64,000 nt of DNA from an uncultured Bacteroidota bacterium (GTDB lineage Bacteria > Bacteroidota > Bacteroidia > Chitinophagales > Chitinophagaceae), in assembly GCA_903938445.1 (NCBI GenBank), contig CAJADG010000039.1, positions 124,001 to 188,000 of the forward strand, read 5' to 3'. Shown one piece after another: positions 17,173 to 25,619 of the stretch. The translations under genes and the position numbers were made by a program. Position 1 is the stretch's first letter. Every line of letters begins with the position of its first letter. The notes under the pieces are model-generated. The model was not told the origin of the DNA and did no database searches. It worked only from the letters and a program-made list of their open reading frames with translations.

Positions 17173-20100
17173 TTAGAAGTTAAACTTAACTCCCAATTGA
17201 CCTTGCCATCTTGAATTGATTGGATCTACTGAGTAGTATTGTCCACCTACACCTGTTGGTTTAACAAAGTTGAAAGTTGGAGTATATCCAGTAGCAGGAG
17301 CACCAGCTGCTTTACCATTTGCATCAGCAACAAACTTTAAGAAGTTAACTGTGTAGTTATTTAAGTTGGTAACAAAGTTAACATGGCCCCAATCGTTGTT
17401 GATTAAGTTCAATACGTTAAATACATCTAAACTCACTTGTAAAGATTGCTTAGGATTGTTTTTATTCAACTTGAATTCGTGCATTAATTTCATATCTAAT
17501 TGGTGTACCCATGGTGTACGTAAACCATTTCTTTCAGCATATTGGCCTCTTCTTGTTTTTAAATAATCATCATTGTTGATGAAGTTATCTAAATCAGCCC
17601 ATTGTTGTGCTGCAGTATAAGTACCGTTGTCTTTTAACTTAATATCTGAAGCGTCCTTAGGAATGTAAGGTAATGGAGCATTTGATCCGTTACCAAATGG
17701 AGCTGATTGGTAAATTAAGCTATAAGGATTACCTGATTGACCTGAGTAAACAAATGCAACTGAACTTGAATTCATTTTATTCCAGATAAAATTACTAGAG
17801 AATGTAGCAACAATTCTGTGACGTAAATCAAAGTTAGAATATGCTAATTGAGAATTACTTGGAACAATTGTTGGGTTTACGTTGTAACTACTTTCCCAAG
17901 AGTTACGAATACCATTAGTGATATCCTTACTCATACCATAAGTATAAGCAGCACTCCAGTTGATATTTGCAATCGTCTTACCCAATGAAATATTGTTGGT
18001 AGCTTTTGACAATTGTGCAGTCAAGTTATATCTGTATCCTTCGCTAGTATTCGTTAAGTAATAGATATTTGAATAATTTGAATTGTATTTACCACCTACA
18101 TATACAGGAGTTTGAGTTGGTCCTGAAGTAAAGTAAGCTACAGAATCTTTTAAGTTAATTTGCTCATATTTTACATCGTAGATTGTTTTAGTAAATAAAA
18201 CATCTCCAGTAAATTTATAGCCATTTCCAAATTTATAGTCAACCGCTAAGCTACTTCTCCAAACAGTAGGCAATTTAAAGTTATTATCAAATACGTCTAC
18301 CTCTCTTGTAGCACTTCTTGAAGCACCACCATACTTAGTAACTGTATCTTTTAATTTATCTGTATTGAAAGCCAATGGAACAGCTACACCTGCAGCTGGA
18401 CCATTCCAGTCAATATTTCCATAAGTGTTACCACTTAAAGTATAAGCATATCCATACCAAGCAAATGGAACTTTACCAGTGAAGATACCAGTACCACCTC
18501 TGATTACAATTGATTGGTCACCTTTCACGTCATAAGTAAATCCTAAACGTGGAGAGATCGCTAATCTTGAAGGAATTTTATCTGTTAAAGAACTAAATGC
18601 AGGAGCACTATAGGTAGGGTTTGCAGAAACATAACCTACTGAATTCGTAGCATTCAAACCAGCATCAATTACAGGTTGGTTTCCAACATAAGAATAGTCA
18701 AAACGAATACCTGGGCTTACTTTAAATTTGCTGCTTGCAGAAATTTCATCTTGGAAATATGCACTCATTAAAGCCACTTTAAATGGATTAGGAGGATTAT
18801 TGTAAATACCTTCTCTTGTACCATCTAAACCTGCAGCAGTCATAAACGCTCCACGAATACGGCTAGGGTTATCATTCAAGAAACTTGTTAAACCTCTAGA
18901 ATATTCCCAACGACCATTGTATGAGTTAATGAATCCATAAGATAAATCATAGAACTCATTATGTGTACCTAATGTGAATTTATTGATTCCTTTTGTAATG
19001 GTTAAGTTATCAGATAATTCAAAAGTAGTTTGCTTTAAGTTATAGATAGAAGCTTCTCTCCATGTACCTAAAGTAATACGACCATTGTCAATATCCATAT
19101 AAGGAGCTAAAGTACCAGGGAAATCACGGTACTCATGTACATTTACATAACTCACGTTAAATTGGTTATTAACGCTATTGCTAAATTTAGTTTTTAACTC
19201 AGCAGTTAAGTTAATGTTCTTTGTATTTTGTGTAAAGTCAGTTGAACCAAATTGGAAGTTAGTAGCAGAACGCTCTAAGTTGTTACCACGGCCATTAGTA
19301 TAAATACCACGAACTGTTAAGGTATTTTTGTCATTGATATTGAAATCTAAACGACCAAATAATTTATCACTCTTTGTGAAAATATTGTAAGCACCTAAAT
19401 AACTTCCTGGATCGTAACCATACTTAGTTTGTAATTTAGTTACAATAGACTGTGCTTCTGCTAAAGTAATAGCAGCACCTGGATCACCAATGTTGTAGAA
19501 ACTTGGCTCTTGACGATCGGTTCTTTCATAGTTTAAAATAAAGAATGCTTTATTTTTTACAATTGGACCGCTAATGGTAACACCTTGGTTATAATCATAA
19601 AAACTAGAAGCCATTGGTGTTTTTAATCCATCTACACTCTTGCCAACTAAACTTGCATTACGCGCGTAGTTATATACACTACCATGAATTTCATTCGTAC
19701 CACTTTTAGTAACAGCGTTAACGCTACCACCTGTAAAGTTTCCTAATTTAACATCATATGGAGCTAATTGAACTTGAACTTCTTGAATTACATCCAAGCT
19801 ATAAGGATTTGTTCTTGTACCAGAACCAGCTGCACCAGATTGACCACCACCGCTAGTACCACCAGCAGAGTTACTAAATCCGAATGCATCGTTATTGATA
19901 GCACCGTCAATCGTTAAGTTATTGTAACGGAAACTAGAACCAGCAAATGAGTTATTATTGGATTGAGGAGTCAATCTTGTGAAATCACTTAAGCTTCTTC
20001 CTAAAGTAGGTAAAGCATTTAATTGTCTTGTACCTATTACAGTACCTCCTTCCACTCTTTTTTTGCTGTTGCTGTTTACCACAACATCAGAAAGTTGATT

Positions 20101-20430
20101 CACTTTAGAACTCAAGATGATATTTACATCAGGGTTAGCACCTAATGTTAAAGTAACATCATTGTAGTCTTGATCTTTAAAACCAACAGAGCTGATTTTA
20201 ATCGTGTAAGGACCGCCTGGCTTTAAGTTGGGAGCTACAAACAATCCTTTTGCATTGGATTGAAAGATAACTGTGAAACCAGTTGGAACGTGGGTTAATT
20301 TAATTGTTGCACCTGCAACCGCTTCATTTTTTTCACTCAAAACACGTCCACTTAATGTAGAAGATGTTTCCTGAGCAAATGCATTGTTTAGGAATAAACC
20401 TAAAACGATAAACATTAAAAACTTTTTCAT
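17173..20430 (-). CDS. Oar-like TonB-dependent receptor
   Basis: The frame opens at 20454; the ATG at 20430 gives a classical signal peptide (MKKFLMFIVLGLFLNNAFAQ) and 1085 residues. It has an N-terminal CarboxypepD_reg-like domain (STLSGRVLSEKNEAVAGATI), an Oar-type plug (RQLNALPTLGRSLSDFTRLT, FRYNNLTIDGAINNDAFGFS, VKLGNFTGGSVNAVTKSGTN) and a long barrel ending GQLGVKFNF. Oar-like receptors are implicated in protein or peptide transport and substrate uptake in Bacteroidota and myxobacteria. No SusD-type partner is adjacent. The upstream region carries two copies of a 17-base tandem repeat, and a strong hairpin terminates the gene. The GH29 gene upstream is in the same direction, 122 bases away. 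Confidence 0.92.
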   Translation of the reverse strand: MKKFLMFIVLGLFLNNAFAQETSSTLSGRVLSEKNEAVAGATIKLTHVPTGFTVIFQSNAKGLFVAPNLKPGGPYTIKISSVGFKDQDYNDVTLTLGANPDVNIILSSKVNQLSDVVVNSNSKKRVEGGTVIGTRQLNALPTLGRSLSDFTRLTPQSNNNSFAGSSFRYNNLTIDGAINNDAFGFSNSAGGTSGGGQSGAAGSGTRTNPYSLDVIQEVQVQLAPYDVKLGNFTGGSVNAVTKSGTNEIHGSVYNYARNASLVGKSVDGLKTPMASSFYDYNQGVTISGPIVKNKAFFILNYERTDRQEPSFYNIGDPGAAITLAEAQSIVTKLQTKYGYDPGSYLGAYNIFTKSDKLFGRLDFNINDKNTLTVRGIYTNGRGNNLERSATNFQFGSTDFTQNTKNINLTAELKTKFSNSVNNQFNVSYVNVHEYRDFPGTLAPYMDIDNGRITLGTWREASIYNLKQTTFELSDNLTITKGINKFTLGTHNEFYDLSYGFINSYNGRWEYSRGLTSFLNDNPSRIRGAFMTAAGLDGTREGIYNNPPNPFKVALMSAYFQDEISASSKFKVSPGIRFDYSYVGNQPVIDAGLNATNSVGYVSANPTYSAPAFSSLTDKIPSRLAISPRLGFTYDVKGDQSIVIRGGTGIFTGKVPFAWYGYAYTLSGNTYGNIDWNGPAAGVAVPLAFNTDKLKDTVTKYGGASRSATREVDVFDNNFKLPTVWRSSLAVDYKFGNGYKFTGDVLFTKTIYDVKYEQINLKDSVAYFTSGPTQTPVYVGGKYNSNYSNIYYLTNTSEGYRYNLTAQLSKATNNISLGKTIANINWSAAYTYGMSKDITNGIRNSWESSYNVNPTIVPSNSQLAYSNFDLRHRIVATFSSNFIWNKMNSSSVAFVYSGQSGNPYSLIYQSAPFGNGSNAPLPYIPKDASDIKLKDNGTYTAAQQWADLDNFINNDDYLKTRRGQYAERNGLRTPWVHQLDMKLMHEFKLNKNNPKQSLQVSLDVFNVLNLINNDWGHVNFVTNLNNYTVNFLKFVADANGKAAGAPATGYTPTFNFVKPTGVGGQYYSVDPINSRWQGQLGVKFNF

Positions 20431-20491
20431 TTTATTCTTTAATTTGAACCACAAAAGAAAGAATTAATGAATTGTTAAAGCTTATTTTAAA

Positions 20492-20508
20492 GTTACCAAA
20501 TTGTTACC
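20492..20508. promoter_or_regulatory. Proximal GTTACC-N5-GTTACC repeat upstream of Oar-like receptor
   Basis: The 17-base sequence GTTACCAAATTGTTACC reads on the receptor's coding strand as GGTAAC-N5-GGTAAC, with an 11-base step, 62-78 bases before the ATG at 20430. An identical copy lies 45 bases upstream. Very similar repeats precede the SusC gene (1819-1840). This is the format of a dimeric PhoB/PhoP-type response-regulator site. Confidence 0.5.
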
Positions 20509-20536
20509 AATGGCATTTCCTGTGTATTAATTCAAT

Positions 20537-20553
20537 GTTACCAAATTGTTACC
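20537..20553. promoter_or_regulatory. Distal identical GTTACC-N5-GTTACC repeat
   Basis: A second exact copy of the 17-base repeat GTTACCAAATTGTTACC, 45 bases (about four helical turns) from the first, touching the fucosidase stop codon at 20553-20555. Two identical boxes in phase on one face of the helix argue for a real operator controlling the receptor. Confidence 0.5.
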
Positions 20554-21872
20554 TAATTTTTTGAAATTACTATAACCGTTGATGGGCCTTGTAAATTAAG
20601 CTTAGCCACATTGATTTTCAGGCCATTTTGAGTTTTCTCGCCCGTTAAAGTAGTTGCATCATTTAATACTTTAATTTGATCGTTTTTATAATTCCCTGGC
20701 ACTTCAATAGTTACATTTTCTGGTTTATCAAAAATATGTAAATACACATTTTTTGCATCCTGTGTGGTTACTCCCCACTTTTCAGGCTTCATTGGGCCTC
20801 CTCTTGTTTCATAAATAGTATGTCCAAATTGCTTTACCCACTTACCTACGGAAGCTAAAGTATCTGTAAACTCTTTCCCAATTTCTCCATTAGGCATTGG
20901 ACCCACATTCAATAATAAATTTGTGTTGCGGCCTGCAGCATTTACTAATGTGCGAATTACTTCATTTCTTGTTTTAAAATGATGGTCATTAATTTTAAAG
21001 CCCCATGAGTCATTCATTGTAATGCATGACTCCAAAGGAAGCGCCGATGCAGATTGAAAATTTAAACCTGCTGTATTTTGACCGGGTAAATCCTGCTCAA
21101 ACATTTGAAAATCTTCCCCATTGATTGGATCCAAATGATGGTTATTTCCAATCATACAATTGGGCTGCAACTTATGAATTAAGCCATATATTTCATTGTA
21201 TTTCCAATCAATTCTAGAGCTTCTGTCTGCCGAACCTTCGGGATTTGTTTGATCCCAATGTCCATCAAACCAAATACAAGAAATAGTTCCATAGTTTGTC
21301 AACAATTCAGTCAATTGATTTTTCATGAATTGCAAGTACGTAGCGTAATTACTTTTTTGCGTACGGCCTGCTTTTTGTCCGGTTCTTCCTGTCTCATAAG
21401 GATAATCATTACGACTCCAATCCAATGTTGAATAGTATAAACCTAAAGCAATGCCTTGCTTTTTACACTCAGCAGCTAATTGTTTTAAAGGATCTTGCTT
21501 GTATTGTGTATTGGTAATTTTCCAATCGGAATATTTAGTATCCCAATTTGAAAATCCATCATGATGTCTTGTAATAAAGACGATATATTTCATGCCAGCA
21601 CTTTTGGCAGTGCTTACCCATTTTGCTGCATCAAATTGTGTAGGATTAAAAAGCTTAACTAACTTTTTATAATCTGTTGCTTGTATGCCATGGTTTTCCA
21701 TTACCCACTCACCATCCCCTAATACACTAGAAGCCCCCCAGTGAATAAACATTCCAAATTTTCGATCTTGAAACGCAGTTCTTGCTGCTAAATTTCCTGG
21801 TGTAGGTGTGTAGGTTTGCGCCTGAGTGTTAATCACAAAAAGGCATGCAAAAAAAGCAATGAAATTTTTCAT
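20553..21872 (-). CDS. GH29 alpha-L-fucosidase
   Basis: A 439-residue exported enzyme (signal peptide ending in TQAQT, about residue 20). Typical GH29 blocks: KFGMFIHWG (38-46), YIVFITRHHDGFSNWDT (96-112), and the nucleophile region CIWFDGHWD with D203. A C-terminal beta-sandwich follows from about residue 355. It removes alpha-linked L-fucose from glycans or glycoconjugates outside the cytoplasm. It lies upstream of the Oar-like receptor in the same direction, but the double repeat between them suggests separate control of the receptor. No fucose-utilisation genes are nearby. Confidence 0.92.
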   Translation of the reverse strand: MKNFIAFFACLFVINTQAQTYTPTPGNLAARTAFQDRKFGMFIHWGASSVLGDGEWVMENHGIQATDYKKLVKLFNPTQFDAAKWVSTAKSAGMKYIVFITRHHDGFSNWDTKYSDWKITNTQYKQDPLKQLAAECKKQGIALGLYYSTLDWSRNDYPYETGRTGQKAGRTQKSNYATYLQFMKNQLTELLTNYGTISCIWFDGHWDQTNPEGSADRSSRIDWKYNEIYGLIHKLQPNCMIGNNHHLDPINGEDFQMFEQDLPGQNTAGLNFQSASALPLESCITMNDSWGFKINDHHFKTRNEVIRTLVNAAGRNTNLLLNVGPMPNGEIGKEFTDTLASVGKWVKQFGHTIYETRGGPMKPEKWGVTTQDAKNVYLHIFDKPENVTIEVPGNYKNDQIKVLNDATTLTGEKTQNGLKINVAKLNLQGPSTVIVISKN

Positions 21873-21959
21873 GTGACAATAATTTATCGTTGATTAAATT
21901 TAATTAAAAAATCAATAAATATGCACCTGATATTTAAATAATCACAATGGAAAGCCTAT

Positions 21960-22592
21960 CTAATCAAGCTTGTAAACGCTATGCAAGTCGTCGGTATTTT
22001 TAAAATTCACCCCTAAGTCATTGATAAGGCCATCTTTAACATCATAAGCCCAGCCGTGCAAGTGTAAGTCCTGGCCTCTTTTCCAGGCATTTTGAACGAT
22101 AGATGTTTTACCTAAATGGAACACTTGTTCTATTACATTAAGTTCTACAAAACGGCGCCCTCTTTCGTATTCATCTTGTATCGCATCTAACTCTTGGTAA
22201 TTAATACGATATACATCTTTCAAATGTCTTAACCAGTTATCAATTAATCCTAGTTGTTTATTATTCATTGCTGCTAAGACACCGCCACAACCATAATGTC
22301 CGCATACAATAACATGCTTTACTTGAAGCACTTCAACAGCATATGACAAAACACTTAACATATTCATATCGCTATGCACCACCATATTCGCGATATTGCG
22401 ATGTACAAAAACATCACCCGGTTTTGTACCAGTAATTTGATTTGCAGGAACCCTGCTATCAGAACATCCAATCCATAAATATTCAGGATTTTGGGTATTC
22501 GCCAAATTATTAAAAAAATCAGGATCCAAGGCTAACTGTTCAGCTACCCATTTTTTGTTGTTTTCTAATAACTTATTGTAAGACTTTTCCAT
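21960..22592 (-). CDS. can: Beta-class carbonic anhydrase
   Basis: A 210-residue cytosolic enzyme, the usual length of the Can/CynT family, interconverting CO2 and bicarbonate. The zinc ligands and catalytic dyad are present: C43, D45 and R47 in [10 protein letters not shown], then H99 and C102 in CGHYGCGG. The C-terminus [18 protein letters not shown] is standard. It is a single gene, transcribed away from the small membrane-protein/CLC operon and separated from it by 54 bases. Nothing unusual is seen. Confidence 0.96.
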   Translation of the reverse strand: MEKSYNKLLENNKKWVAEQLALDPDFFNNLANTQNPEYLWIGCSDSRVPANQITGTKPGDVFVHRNIANMVVHSDMNMLSVLSYAVEVLQVKHVIVCGHYGCGGVLAAMNNKQLGLIDNWLRHLKDVYRINYQELDAIQDEYERGRRFVELNVIEQVFHLGKTSIVQNAWKRGQDLHLHGWAYDVKDGLINDLGVNFKNTDDLHSVYKLD

Positions 22593-22646
22593 AAATCAAG
22601 ATCATTTTACGGAGTAAAAATAGGCATAATAGCTTAATTTTAAATA

Positions 22647-22883
22647 ATGAATATTTTAATTGAAAGTCTAGGTTGGATTGCATCTGTATTAATCGTTGGC
22701 TCTTATGCATTAAATATTACAGGACGTCTGCAAGCGGAGAGTAAGTGGTATATTTTGGCAAATATCATTGGCGGATTTTTCTTTGTCATCAACACCTACT
22801 TTCATCAAGCTTATCCAAGCATGGTGGTGAATTTTATTTGGGTAATTATTGCCATTGTCATGATTGCTAAAAAGAAAAAATAA
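22647..22883 (+). CDS. Small membrane protein, CBU_0592-like
   Basis: A 78-residue protein with three hydrophobic segments (about 5-24, 33-51, 57-74) and a KKKK tail. The pattern LGWIASVLIVGSYALN...GRLQAES..Y.LANIIGGFFFVINT matches small integral membrane proteins annotated as CBU_0592-like, as I remember them. Function is unknown. It is followed after 11 bases by the CLC transporter, in the same direction, so the two are probably co-transcribed. Confidence 0.7.
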   Translation: MNILIESLGWIASVLIVGSYALNITGRLQAESKWYILANIIGGFFFVINTYFHQAYPSMVVNFIWVIIAIVMIAKKKK

Positions 22884-22894
22884 GCGTAAAATTA

Positions 22895-24139
22895 ATGAGT
22901 ACTACTAAAACACATATTATCAACTTACTAAAATGGATATTCATTTGTGTAATTGTAGGAGTACTTGTAGGGTCCGCTGCTGCATGGTTTTTAAGTAGCT
23001 TAGATTTTGTGACCCATTGGAGAGCGAAACATTTATGGATTATTTATAGTTTACCTATTATAGGATTTGGGATTGGTGCAATGTATTATTACTATGGAGG
23101 AGATGCCAAAAAAGGAAACAATTTATTATTAGAGCAACACAATCATCCTGAAAAAAGAATTCCTTTCAAAATGGCTCCATTCGTGTATGTCGGAACCATT
23201 CTTACACATTTAGCGGGAGGCTCTGCGGGTCGCGAAGGTACTGCTGTGCAAATGGGGGGAGCCATTGCAGATCAGTTTACCAATTTATTTAAATTAAATG
23301 ATGCACAAAGAAAAACGATTTTAATAACTGGTATTAGTGCGGGTTTTGCGGCAGTATTTGGAACACCTATTGCAGGCGCAATATTTGCTTTGGAAATTAT
23401 GTTGTTTAGAAATATTCGAGTAGCCGATATTTTTCCAAGCTTTGCAGCAGCTTATATTGCACACTATACTTGTTTAGCCTGGGGCATTCATCATACTGCT
23501 TATGCCATTGATGTCGTACCTCATTTTAATATGAATGTATTGGTTCCTATATTTTTAGCTGGTTTAATTTTTGGAACCACTGCATTATTATTTACAGCAT
23601 CAAATAATGTGTGGGCCAAGTTATTTAGTAAAATAAAATATGAACCACTGCGTCCATTTATAGGGGGTATTATTTTAGTAATCACCTTTTTTTTATTAGG
23701 ATTTGAAAATAAATTTATTGGTTTAGGTATACCTGGAATTTCTGATGCCTTCATGAACCCTGCTGGCAAATATGATTTTGCCATAAAATTATTACTCACC
23801 ACATTTACTTTAAGTGCGGGTTTTAAAGGTGGCGAAGTAACTCCCTTGTTTTTCATTGGAGCCACTTTAGGAAACGCCTTGTTTTTATTCATCCCATTAC
23901 CCATGGCATTGCTTGCAGGAATGGGATTTGTTGCTGTATTTGCAGGCGCTACGCATTGTGCTATTGCTTCCATAGCATTGGGCTTTGAAATGTTTGGTAT
24001 GGGCCCAGGTGTTTATATTGGTCTTGCGAGTATCATTGCTTATTTTTCATCCGGCTCCAAAGGAATTTATAGTGCGCAATTAAAAGAAGGTGCTAAATAT
24101 CAATTTTACAATTATTTAAACCGCATTTCAGATTTATAA
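22895..24139 (+). CDS. CLC-family anion transporter, CLC-F (fluoride/proton antiporter)-like
   Basis: A 414-residue polytopic membrane protein of the CLC family. The first selectivity loop reads GNNLLLE (74-80) instead of the chloride-type GSGIP; the second is GREGT (112-116), with the gating glutamate E114; the third is KGGEVTPLFF (311-320) in place of GGIFAP. The GNN/GREGT combination is the signature I associate with the CLC-F clade, which exports fluoride in exchange for protons. No fluoride riboswitch was recognised in the 54 bases before the small upstream gene. The alternative is an ordinary chloride or other anion exchanger. The GNAT gene follows after 11 bases. Confidence 0.8.
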   Translation: MSTTKTHIINLLKWIFICVIVGVLVGSAAAWFLSSLDFVTHWRAKHLWIIYSLPIIGFGIGAMYYYYGGDAKKGNNLLLEQHNHPEKRIPFKMAPFVYVGTILTHLAGGSAGREGTAVQMGGAIADQFTNLFKLNDAQRKTILITGISAGFAAVFGTPIAGAIFALEIMLFRNIRVADIFPSFAAAYIAHYTCLAWGIHHTAYAIDVVPHFNMNVLVPIFLAGLIFGTTALLFTASNNVWAKLFSKIKYEPLRPFIGGIILVITFFLLGFENKFIGLGIPGISDAFMNPAGKYDFAIKLLLTTFTLSAGFKGGEVTPLFFIGATLGNALFLFIPLPMALLAGMGFVAVFAGATHCAIASIALGFEMFGMGPGVYIGLASIIAYFSSGSKGIYSAQLKEGAKYQFYNYLNRISDL

Positions 24140-24150
24140 AAATTTACCCA

Positions 24151-24705
24151 ATGGCTATTCTAAAATTAGTAGAAACAGAACAGGAGTTGATTGGATTAAA
24201 ACAATTACAAACAAATAATTTAAGAAGATTAATTGGGGAAGAAGAAGCCATGAAAGAAGGCTTTGTTACTTCAGAATATAGTTTAGCACTATTACAAAAA
24301 ATGCATGCAATTTACCCTTCAATCATTGTGAAGGAAGGAGAAGAAGTAGTTGGCTATACTATTGTGACCAATAAAGGAGTGTATGGTGAGCATCCCGAAG
24401 TAGATCACTTATTCAACACTTTAGACCAAACAAAATACAATGGAATTCTTTTGAGCGAAGTAACCTACATTATGATTGGACAGGTTTGTGTTGGTAAAAC
24501 ACATCGAGGGCAAGGATGGGTTCCAAAGATGTATGAATTTTACAAAAGTCTTCATTCAAAAAATTACCAATACTTGGTAACCGATATTTCACAAACCAAT
24601 AAAAGATCCATTCGCATGCATCAAAAGATTGGCTTTGAAACCATTGGTGTCATTGAGCAAGTTGGAACAGGTTGGGATATTGTACTTTGGGATTGGAACA
24701 AATAA
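24151..24705 (+). CDS. GNAT-family N-acetyltransferase
   Basis: A 184-residue GNAT. The acetyl-CoA-binding region is GQVCVGKTHRGQGWVPKMYEFYKSL and the terminal strand RMHQKIGFETIGVI is typical of the fold. The substrate is unknown. It follows the CLC gene by 11 bases in the same direction, closing a three-gene operon (small membrane protein, CLC, GNAT), and its stop is convergent with the DDAH-like gene. Confidence 0.8.
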   Translation: MAILKLVETEQELIGLKQLQTNNLRRLIGEEEAMKEGFVTSEYSLALLQKMHAIYPSIIVKEGEEVVGYTIVTNKGVYGEHPEVDHLFNTLDQTKYNGILLSEVTYIMIGQVCVGKTHRGQGWVPKMYEFYKSLHSKNYQYLVTDISQTNKRSIRMHQKIGFETIGVIEQVGTGWDIVLWDWNK

Positions 24706-24738
24706 AGCAATCTGCATTAGCATCTCATTTAGTACCTA

Positions 24739-25608
24739 TTAATCGCGTGTCACCGGTCTTGTTAAACAGGTTGGACCACCACCGCCTTTTACACTAATTT
24801 CTGATCCTTCATATTCAATTACTTTACATCCGGCTTTTTCTAATCTTGATTTTGTAATTGGATTTCCTTTTACCATTAAGCAAACACGTGGTGCTAATGC
24901 CAAAACATTACAACCCATACTATCAAACTCTTCCTCTGGTACTTCAACCAATTCAAACCCACGTGCAATTAATTCATTTCTAAAAATGATAGGAATTAAT
25001 GGAGAATAAACTACTGCTAAATTTTTATCTACAGGACTTAATACTGACATTAAGTGAAATACATCCGAAGGTCCTTTATAATGTGGCATGGATACCGGCA
25101 TTACCGTTACTCCCTGAGGTGCTAATAAAGCAGACAACTGACGAATGCCTTCCTCATTGGTACGATACGTATGTCCAACTGCTAATGTTTTTTCATCCAA
25201 CCAAGCAACATCACCTCCTTCCAAAGTTCCAGGTGAAGTAATAAAACCTAACACTTTAACACCATTGGCTTCAAAAGCACGATGTTCAGCAGCAGGTTCG
25301 TTTCTACGACCCTCTTTACCCATATTACAAATAATCATTCCTCTATCGGTTGCAATTGCTGCATCTCTACAATAAATAGAATCCATATTTACGGTATCGT
25401 CCTGAGGCAAATACAAAACCTCAGTTCCATTATCAATAAATATTTTTTCAAAAGCCTCATACTCTGCTAATGCTTTGGTAATCTCTGGCTTGCCTAAATA
25501 ATTAAGGGATTCCCAATGTTGTGAAATATGTGCATCATCAATAAAAGCAGCAGCTGCTTTTTTAATAAATACGGTTTTTAATTTTCCTGATTCTGAATGC
25601 GCACTCAT
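24739..25608 (-). CDS. Dimethylarginine dimethylaminohydrolase-like amidinohydrolase
   Basis: A 289-residue member of the pentein superfamily with the catalytic cysteine near its C-terminus (C281 in GGGPTCLTRP), catalytic H185 in SDVFHLMSVL, and substrate-binding D82 and E130 (YCRDAA, GTLEGGDV). The DDAH group hydrolyses methylated arginines to citrulline and methylamines; some relatives act on arginine or other guanidines. It is 11 bases downstream of an AdiC-like amino-acid permease in the same operon, suggesting uptake and hydrolysis of an arginine-like compound. Arginase is encoded 30 kb away. Confidence 0.85.
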   Translation of the reverse strand: MSAHSESGKLKTVFIKKAAAAFIDDAHISQHWESLNYLGKPEITKALAEYEAFEKIFIDNGTEVLYLPQDDTVNMDSIYCRDAAIATDRGMIICNMGKEGRRNEPAAEHRAFEANGVKVLGFITSPGTLEGGDVAWLDEKTLAVGHTYRTNEEGIRQLSALLAPQGVTVMPVSMPHYKGPSDVFHLMSVLSPVDKNLAVVYSPLIPIIFRNELIARGFELVEVPEEEFDSMGCNVLALAPRVCLMVKGNPITKSRLEKAGCKVIEYEGSEISVKGGGGPTCLTRPVTRD

Positions 25609-25619
25609 AATTTTATAAA

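Noticed and set aside
22593-22646. Possible fluoride riboswitch before the CLC operon
   Set aside because: The 54-base gap has no recognisable crcB-motif core or paired structure, so none is annotated.
25145-25375. Plus-strand open frames opposite the DDAH-like gene
   Set aside because: They overlap a gene with a complete catalytic set on the other strand and have no family resemblance.
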